Assembly: GCA_026393335.1 (NCBI GenBank)
Contig: JAPLAJ010000075.1
Coordinates: forward strand, 1-11,272
Direction: 5' to 3'
From: Rhodoluna sp.
GTDB lineage: Bacteria; Actinomycetota; Actinomycetes; Actinomycetales; Microbacteriaceae
DNA length: 11,272 bases
In this document: positions 7,223 through 11,272 of the stretch, in pieces
Numbering within the stretch: the first letter of the stretch is position 1
Layout of the letters: each line of letters opens with the position of its first letter
Notes under the pieces: generated by a model
Seen by the model: only the letters and a program-made list of their open reading frames with translations
Told to the model about the DNA's origin: nothing
The model's database searches: none
Translations under genes and position numbers: made by a program

Positions 7223-8668
7223 TTGATTCGCGTTCTCCGCTTCGTGTTGGTATCCGGTGTTGCAACCGCTGTGATTGTCTTAGGTGCACCGCTTTCTATT
7301 TTGAGCACAGCAAAAGTTGAATCAAAGATTCATGAAGTAAGTGCAAAAGATCTTCAGATAACTTGCACCGGTCCAGCATTTATCGCAGGGGGTAAGAATC
7401 AAACCTCTGTTTCTTCATTCAGAAGAGTCGGTAGCGCTAGTTCATCAATTTCATATTCAGCGGTAAGTGGCACATCGCTCAAAGGCTATTCAGCTAAACC
7501 GATTACAGGGTTCGGGGTCAGGCAAGACATTTTCAAGAAACTTTCTAAGTTCACCTCTTATACAGTCCTAGATAAAACTGGTAAGAGTGCTCAAGGCTCG
7601 AGCCTACTTACCGCTAACCAGATTCAACTTGCTAACACCAAGAGCATCAGGGGGCTGATGGCAGCTCCTTGTCTTAGACCGCAAAGCGAATTCTGGCTAG
7701 TCGGTGGTTCAACGGCTATCGGTAGGGAAGCGCTCTTAGTGCTTACCAACCCAACCCCAATTGATTCAACTGTGGATCTGCAGATATTTACTGAGAATGG
7801 TAATTCAACTAGTGCAGGCCTATCGGGTATTGCTGTTCCTGCCAATGACACCACTGTTGTTCCACTCTCATCATTTGTGTTGAGAGCAGAATCCATAGTT
7901 GTGCACGTGGTTAGTAGAGGTGGTTCGATAACCGCTTTGATTCAACAAAAGGCTGTTCGAGGAAACAGTGCATCAGGTGCGGACTACATATCTCCTGCAC
8001 CTGCGGCCAGCACGAGATCAATACTGCCTGGAATTTTAGTCAGAGGTTCAAAAGATAGTTCGAAGTTTAGAGCTAAGGCTGATAAGTACTCCGATGTTCA
8101 ACAGTTACTCAGAGTATTTGTGCCGGGCAATAAAGATGCCACTATAACTTTCCAAGTTCTTGGCACAACCCAGGAAACTTTTGGAACTGTCTTATCTGTA
8201 ACAGCTAGTGCTGGAAAGGTAACTGACTTTGAAATACCAGGTTTAGCTGATGGCGATTACTTTGGGATTTTGGATTCAGATGTGAAAGTGCTCTCGAGTG
8301 TGAGACTTGTCAGAAGTAAAACTATCCCTGGGGCGTATACAGATTTTGCTTGGATCAATGCGGCTGAGGCATTCAAAACAGCGAGATACATAGCTGTACC
8401 TAAATCTGGAATTAGTAAGTTATCGGTTACCAACCCAGCTGATAAACCAACTACTGTGTCGATCAGAATTGGCGGCACAACAGTCAAGAGAACAATTGGT
8501 GCTGGGGCTACTGAAGTAGTCAGAGCAACACCTGGCTTATCGATGGGCGTTATTCCTGAATCAGATGTTTATGCAAACTTGGTTATTGATGTTGATGGCC
8601 GTATCAGTGTGCTACCGCTACTAGATGACAAGAATATTTCAGGTCGTGTGGAAGTTAGTGTTCACTAA
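7220..8668 (+). CDS. DUF5719-family secreted/membrane-anchored protein
   Basis: A 482-residue protein with one hydrophobic N-terminal segment (about residues 8-29) after a short basic start (MLIRVLR). This is a signal anchor or signal peptide, so the bulk should lie outside the membrane. Recognition as DUF5719 rests on the block at 151-179: CLRP, FWLVGGSTAIGRE, then LLVLTNPTP. It also rests on the later VHVVSRGGSITALIQQ segment and on gene position. The body is rich in Ser, Thr, Val and Gly, as expected of beta-sandwich repeats. Only two cysteines occur (C49, C151) and could pair outside the cell. I know no established function for this family. Its start overlaps the glycosyltransferase stop, so the two are made together and may act on the same glycan. 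It ends 2 nt before the stop of the convergent zincin-like gene. Arginine is AGA/AGG in 18 of 23 cases. Confidence 0.82.
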   Translation: MLIRVLRFVLVSGVATAVIVLGAPLSILSTAKVESKIHEVSAKDLQITCTGPAFIAGGKNQTSVSSFRRVGSASSSISYSAVSGTSLKGYSAKPITGFGVRQDIFKKLSKFTSYTVLDKTGKSAQGSSLLTANQIQLANTKSIRGLMAAPCLRPQSEFWLVGGSTAIGREALLVLTNPTPIDSTVDLQIFTENGNSTSAGLSGIAVPANDTTVVPLSSFVLRAESIVVHVVSRGGSITALIQQKAVRGNSASGADYISPAPAASTRSILPGILVRGSKDSSKFRAKADKYSDVQQLLRVFVPGNKDATITFQVLGTTQETFGTVLSVTASAGKVTDFEIPGLADGDYFGILDSDVKVLSSVRLVRSKTIPGAYTDFAWINAAEAFKTARYIAVPKSGISKLSVTNPADKPTTVSIRIGGTTVKRTIGAGATEVVRATPGLSMGVIPESDVYANLVIDVDGRISVLPLLDDKNISGRVEVSVH

Positions 8669-8670
8669 CT

Positions 8671-9075
8671 TTAGTTTTCGTCATCTCCAAAGATGAGCTC
8701 CCAAGGTTCTTTACCAATAAGGGCAGCTGCTGCTTCAAAGACATGGTGTTCGATACGAACCCGCTCTTCAGTTGGGTTAGAACTCTGATTCAGGCGCAGG
8801 ATTGGTAGTCGATAAATCACGATGGTTTTGGTTTCTTTTCTAACTGACCAACGCTTGACAAAAGTGGAATTGACTCCAAGAACAGGTGCATCCATAATTC
8901 GATGCTGCAGATCACCGAGTTCATCAGGCCAACGCTCTTTGAGGTATTCACAGGTGGAATTGACTATCGAGGCAAAGGTATCGAGCCCTGAGCCACCAGT
9001 TTTATACTGGGCACCAGATAGGGAATGGCGGATGCCACGACCGTGACGGTCTCTATCTCTTGGCTTTAGGGTCAT
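8671..9075 (-). CDS. Actinobacterial 'metallopeptidase family' (zincin_1-like) protein, active site degenerate
   Basis: A 134-residue cytosolic protein. Its N-terminus KPRDRDRHGRGIRHSL is characteristic of the small actinobacterial family related to PF06262 (Rv3259-like), which sits between whiB and manB in many genomes. IVIYRLPI (85-92) and the C-terminal helix RIEHHVFEAAAALIGKEPWEL (107-127) also fit. Anchoring on G121 and L127, the place of the HEXXH zinc motif reads EAAAA (114-118), so zinc-peptidase activity is unlikely. An ATG at 9147 would extend the frame 24 codons, but that would overlap manB head-on. Family members begin close to the RDRHGR motif, and TACAAT stands exactly at -12 from the ATG at 9075; I therefore chose 9075. 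The gene is divergent from manB (43-bp gap) and convergent with the DUF5719 gene. Its true role is unknown. Confidence 0.82.
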   Translation of the reverse strand: MTLKPRDRDRHGRGIRHSLSGAQYKTGGSGLDTFASIVNSTCEYLKERWPDELGDLQHRIMDAPVLGVNSTFVKRWSVRKETKTIVIYRLPILRLNQSSNPTEERVRIEHHVFEAAAALIGKEPWELIFGDDEN

Positions 9076-9081
9076 GGGGAC

Positions 9082-9087
9082 ATTGTA
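9082..9087 (-). promoter_or_regulatory. -10 element of a leaderless transcript for the zincin-like gene
   Basis: On the minus strand this reads TACAAT, five of six bases of the consensus, followed by six bases and then the ATG at 9075. Transcription would start at the initiation codon. It supports 9075 over the longer frame starting at 9147, whose start would lie upstream of this promoter. Confidence 0.65.
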
Positions 9088-9113
9088 TTCTTTAGGTTGA
9101 TAAATAGAAGGGG
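9086..9113 (+). promoter_or_regulatory. Possible manB -10 and ribosome binding site
   Basis: TATTCT (9086-9091) or TAGGTT (9093-9098) could serve as the -10, and GAAGGGG (9107-9113) five bases before the ATG is a reasonable Shine-Dalgarno sequence. The ribosome site is the firmer part. The -10 assignment is weak because no -35 is recognisable. If TATTCT is used, it overlaps the divergent -10 by two bases. Confidence 0.35.
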
Positions 9114-9118
9114 CTTTC

Positions 9119-10528
9119 ATGGCTGTCAACTGGGACGCAATGGTCAAAACCTACGATGTTCGAGGTTTAGTAAACATTGATCTAACTGAAGAGGTTGTTG
9201 AAGCATTAGCTGCGGGATTTGTTGATGAGCTAGAGCTAGCTGGCAAATCTGTAGTTGTGGGTCATGACATGCGTGACTCTTCTCCTCTATTTGAACAAGC
9301 TTTTGCCAGAGGTGCTATGGCGCGTGGGGCAAACGTCATCTCTATCGGTCTCTGCTCCACAGATGAGTCTTACTTTGCTTCAGGCAACATGAACCTTGCT
9401 GCTGCTATGTTCACCGCTAGCCACAATCCAGCTTCTTATAACGGAATCAAGTTCTCTAGAGCAGGTGCTCGAGGAATTAGCTTAGATACTGGACTTGCCG
9501 CAATTAGAGATAGAGCAAAAGTATTCCTAGCCGATGGCATTGAAGAAGTTTCAACCCCAGGTTCTTATTCAAAACAAGATGTTCTAGTTGAGTATGCAAC
9601 TTACCTTCGCACTCTTGTTGATCTAAGTAATGTCAAACCAATGCGAGTAGTTGTTGATGCAGCTAACGGTATGGGTGGACTTACCGTTCCTGCAGTTTTA
9701 GGAACAGCAGCTGGGCTTTCAAAGCTTCCTATTGAGATTATCGATATGTATTTCGAGTTGGATGGAACTTTCCCTAATCACGAAGCCAATCCGCTGGAGC
9801 CTAAGAACCTAGTTGATTTACAAAAGGCTGTTGTTGAGCACAAAGCAGATCTAGGTCTTGCCTTTGATGGTGATGCTGATCGTTGTTTTGTGATTGATGA
9901 GAATGGTAACCCGGTTACACCAAGTGCTGTTGCAGCAATGGTTGCTAAGCGTGAGATTGCTCGTGCAAGATCTCTTGATGCAAATGCTGATATCACTATT
10001 TTGTATAACCTGATCACATCTAGAGTTGTTGCCGAAGTTATCAAATCTGAAGGTGCTATTGGTGAACGCACCAAGGTCGGTCACTCTTTGATTAAGGACC
10101 GCATGGCAGCAACTAATGCCGCCTTCGGTGGAGAGCATTCAGCTCACTATTACTTCAAGAGCTTCTGGGGAGCAGATAACGGTATGTTGGCAGCGATGCA
10201 TGTGCTTGCCGAGTTTGGTGCACAGCCTGAGAGCTTGAGCGCTATCTCTAAGCAATACAACCCTTACTTCCTATCAGGGGAAATCAACTCAACAGTTACC
10301 GATGTTCCTGCAGCTAAGGCAAGGATTGAAGAGGCCTTTGTTTCTAGGGCTGAGATTGACCACTTGGATGGGGTTACTCTCTCAGGCACTGACTCAGAAG
10401 GTCACTGGTGGTGGTTCAACGTGAGAGCTTCAAACACTGAACCTTTGCTTCGCCTAAACGTCGAAGCCAAGGCTGAAGCGACCATGGTGGCTATCAGGGA
10501 TGAAGTTTTGGGGCTAATCCGTAGGTAA
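9119..10528 (+). CDS. manB: Phosphomannomutase/phosphoglucomutase (alpha-D-phosphohexomutase)
   Basis: Cytosolic magnesium enzyme that interconverts mannose-6-phosphate and mannose-1-phosphate, the next step after ManA toward GDP-mannose; relatives often also act on glucose phosphates. The 469-residue length is typical. All four functional loops are present. These are the phosphoserine loop TASHNP (99-104, catalytic S101), the metal loop DGDADR (250-255, with D250, D252, D254), the sugar-recognition loop GGEHSAHYYF (337-346), and the phosphate-binding loop RASNTEPLLRLNVEA (436-450). The GEHSAH form of the sugar loop favours phosphomannomutase-type specificity. The ATG at 9119 has a GAAGGGG ribosome site and gives a start (WDAMVKTYDVRG) usual for the family. 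The DUF3499 gene often found just upstream in actinobacteria is absent. The next gene, ahcY, follows after 45 nt in the same direction. Confidence 0.95.
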   Translation: MAVNWDAMVKTYDVRGLVNIDLTEEVVEALAAGFVDELELAGKSVVVGHDMRDSSPLFEQAFARGAMARGANVISIGLCSTDESYFASGNMNLAAAMFTASHNPASYNGIKFSRAGARGISLDTGLAAIRDRAKVFLADGIEEVSTPGSYSKQDVLVEYATYLRTLVDLSNVKPMRVVVDAANGMGGLTVPAVLGTAAGLSKLPIEIIDMYFELDGTFPNHEANPLEPKNLVDLQKAVVEHKADLGLAFDGDADRCFVIDENGNPVTPSAVAAMVAKREIARARSLDANADITILYNLITSRVVAEVIKSEGAIGERTKVGHSLIKDRMAATNAAFGGEHSAHYYFKSFWGADNGMLAAMHVLAEFGAQPESLSAISKQYNPYFLSGEINSTVTDVPAAKARIEEAFVSRAEIDHLDGVTLSGTDSEGHWWWFNVRASNTEPLLRLNVEAKAEATMVAIRDEVLGLIRR

Positions 10529-10560
10529 CGATTTGGTTTCTTTTAGGGACCAATAAGGGC

Positions 10561-10566
10561 GATAAT
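10561..10566 (+). promoter_or_regulatory. Possible -10 element of ahcY
   Basis: GATAAT matches five of six bases of TATAAT and ends seven bases before the ATG at 10574, so transcription would start at or next to the initiation codon. The first base of the hexamer, usually T, is G here, which weakens the call. No good -35 is seen and no close Shine-Dalgarno sequence is present. Readthrough from manB is an alternative. Confidence 0.4.
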
Positions 10567-10573
10567 AGAGTCC

Positions 10574-11272
10574 ATGACTTCAATGAGCAGCAAGACAACC
10601 ACCGGTATCGAGCACAAGGTAGCAGATCTTGGGCTAGCTGATTATGGAAGACACCTAATCCGTTTAGCTGAAAACGAGATGCCAGGACTTATGGCACTGC
10701 GCGAACAGTTCGGTCCTATTCAACCTCTTCGTGGTGCTCGTATTGCAGGTTCACTGCACATGACCATTCAGACAGCTGTTCTTATTGAAACTCTGGTAGC
10801 TCTTGGAGCTAAAGTTCGTTGGGCTTCATGCAACATTTTCTCAACTCAAGATGAAGCTGCAGCTGCAGCTGTTGTTGGTCCGCATGGAAGCGTTCAGGTT
10901 CCATCCGGTGTTCCAATCTTTGCTTGGAAGGGCGAAAGCCTAGAAGAGTATTGGTGGGCAACTGAGCGTATCTTTGACTGGACTCAAGAAGCAATTGCTG
11001 AAGGTGCAGATTACATTGGTCCAAACATGATTCTTGACGATGGTGGCGATGCAACTCTTCTAGTTCACAAGGGCCGTGAGTTTGAACAAGCAGGATCTGT
11101 TCCACCAGCAGGTGTTGAAGATAACGAAGAGTATCGAGTAATCCTTGCTTTGCTTGCTGAGCAGTTCAAACTAAACAACGAACGCTTCACTCGTATTGCT
11201 AAAGATATCTATGGTGTGACAGAAGAAACCACAACTGGTGTGAAGCGTCTATACGAGATGTTCAAGCGTGGA
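10574..11272 (+). CDS. ahcY: Adenosylhomocysteinase (S-adenosylhomocysteine hydrolase), N-terminal part
   Basis: NAD-dependent cytosolic enzyme that splits S-adenosylhomocysteine into adenosine and homocysteine, removing the product inhibitor of methyltransferases in the activated methyl cycle. The 233 codons seen run off the right edge; the full protein should be about 470-490 residues, so the NAD-binding half is outside the window. Visible family blocks are PLRGARIAGSLHMTIQTAVL (51-70), the signature SCNIFSTQDEAAAA (85-98), and the IGPNMILDDGGDATLLVH region (around 148-165). The Thr, Asp and adjacent residues that bind the substrate are intact as far as can be seen. The ATG at 10574 is used; a second ATG three codons later (10583) is possible. 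Arginine is CGN in 12 of 13 cases, the pattern of a highly expressed gene and unlike the GT2/DUF5719 pair upstream. Confidence 0.96.
   Translation, partial: MTSMSSKTTTGIEHKVADLGLADYGRHLIRLAENEMPGLMALREQFGPIQPLRGARIAGSLHMTIQTAVLIETLVALGAKVRWASCNIFSTQDEAAAAAVVGPHGSVQVPSGVPIFAWKGESLEEYWWATERIFDWTQEAIAEGADYIGPNMILDDGGDATLLVHKGREFEQAGSVPPAGVEDNEEYRVILALLAEQFKLNNERFTRIAKDIYGVTEETTTGVKRLYEMFKRG

Noticed and set aside
9076..9147. Longer start for the zincin-like gene at 9147
   Set aside because: It would overlap the manB coding start head-on, adds residues with no family resemblance, and lies upstream of the TACAAT promoter that fits the start at 9075.
10529..10573. SAH or SAM riboswitch upstream of ahcY
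   Set aside because: Only 45 bases separate manB and ahcY, too short for either aptamer plus expression platform, and no paired stems are visible.
1..11272. Mobile element, phage, CRISPR, toxin-antitoxin or defence island
   Set aside because: No transposase, integrase, spacer-repeat array, terminal inverted repeats or defence-type domains are seen; all gaps are short and the genes are ordinary chromosomal ones.

Overview
The window looks like chromosomal DNA from a streamlined actinobacterium. A WhiB-family iron-sulfur regulator occurs only in Actinobacteria and their phages. The order whiB, large glycosyltransferase, DUF5719 protein, actinobacterial 'metallopeptidase family' protein, phosphomannomutase, ahcY is a recognisable actinobacterial neighbourhood. 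By eye the base composition is only mid-40s percent GC, gaps are very short, and convergent genes touch or overlap. This suggests a small-genome aquatic lineage, such as a Luna-type Microbacteriaceae or an acI-like organism, rather than a high-GC soil form. The assignment to lineage is inference.

Layout: (1) 1-321, the C-terminal end of a secreted or wall-associated LysM protein that began before the window. (2) 318-1697, minus strand, an O-antigen ligase/Wzy-type polymerase-ligase, divergent from (3) manA, 1759-2919. (4) galE, 2906-3868, minus strand, tail-to-tail with manA. (5) A 183-bp regulatory gap holding the best sigma-70-type promoter of the window and two perfect palindromes. (6) whiB (WhiB2/WhmD-like), 4052-4366. 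(7) A 944-residue GT2/membrane fusion, 4386-7220, translationally coupled to (8) a secreted DUF5719 protein, 7220-8668. (9) The degenerate zincin-like protein, 8671-9075, minus strand. (10) manB (phosphomannomutase), 9119-10528. (11) ahcY (S-adenosylhomocysteine hydrolase), 10574 to the right edge, incomplete.

Most of the genes fit one theme: making an envelope glycopolymer. ManA and ManB convert fructose-6-phosphate through mannose-6-phosphate to mannose-1-phosphate, the precursor of GDP-mannose. GalE supplies UDP-galactose. The GT2 fusion and the O-antigen-ligase-type protein are plausible users of activated sugars or lipid-linked glycans at the membrane. DUF5719 and the LysM protein would act outside it. 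WhiB, at the head of the GT/DUF5719 pair, is a likely developmental or redox regulator. AhcY belongs to the methylation cycle.

Three genes (manA, galE, the zincin-like gene) carry a TANNNT hexamer at exactly -12 to -7 from the start codon, the signature of leaderless actinobacterial transcripts. I see no RNA genes, insertion sequences, CRISPR arrays, phage genes or defence genes, and no gene-free stretch longer than 183 bp. I found no convincing undescribed system; the nearest candidate is the coupled GT2-membrane/DUF5719 module, which is conserved but functionally uncharacterised as far as I know.
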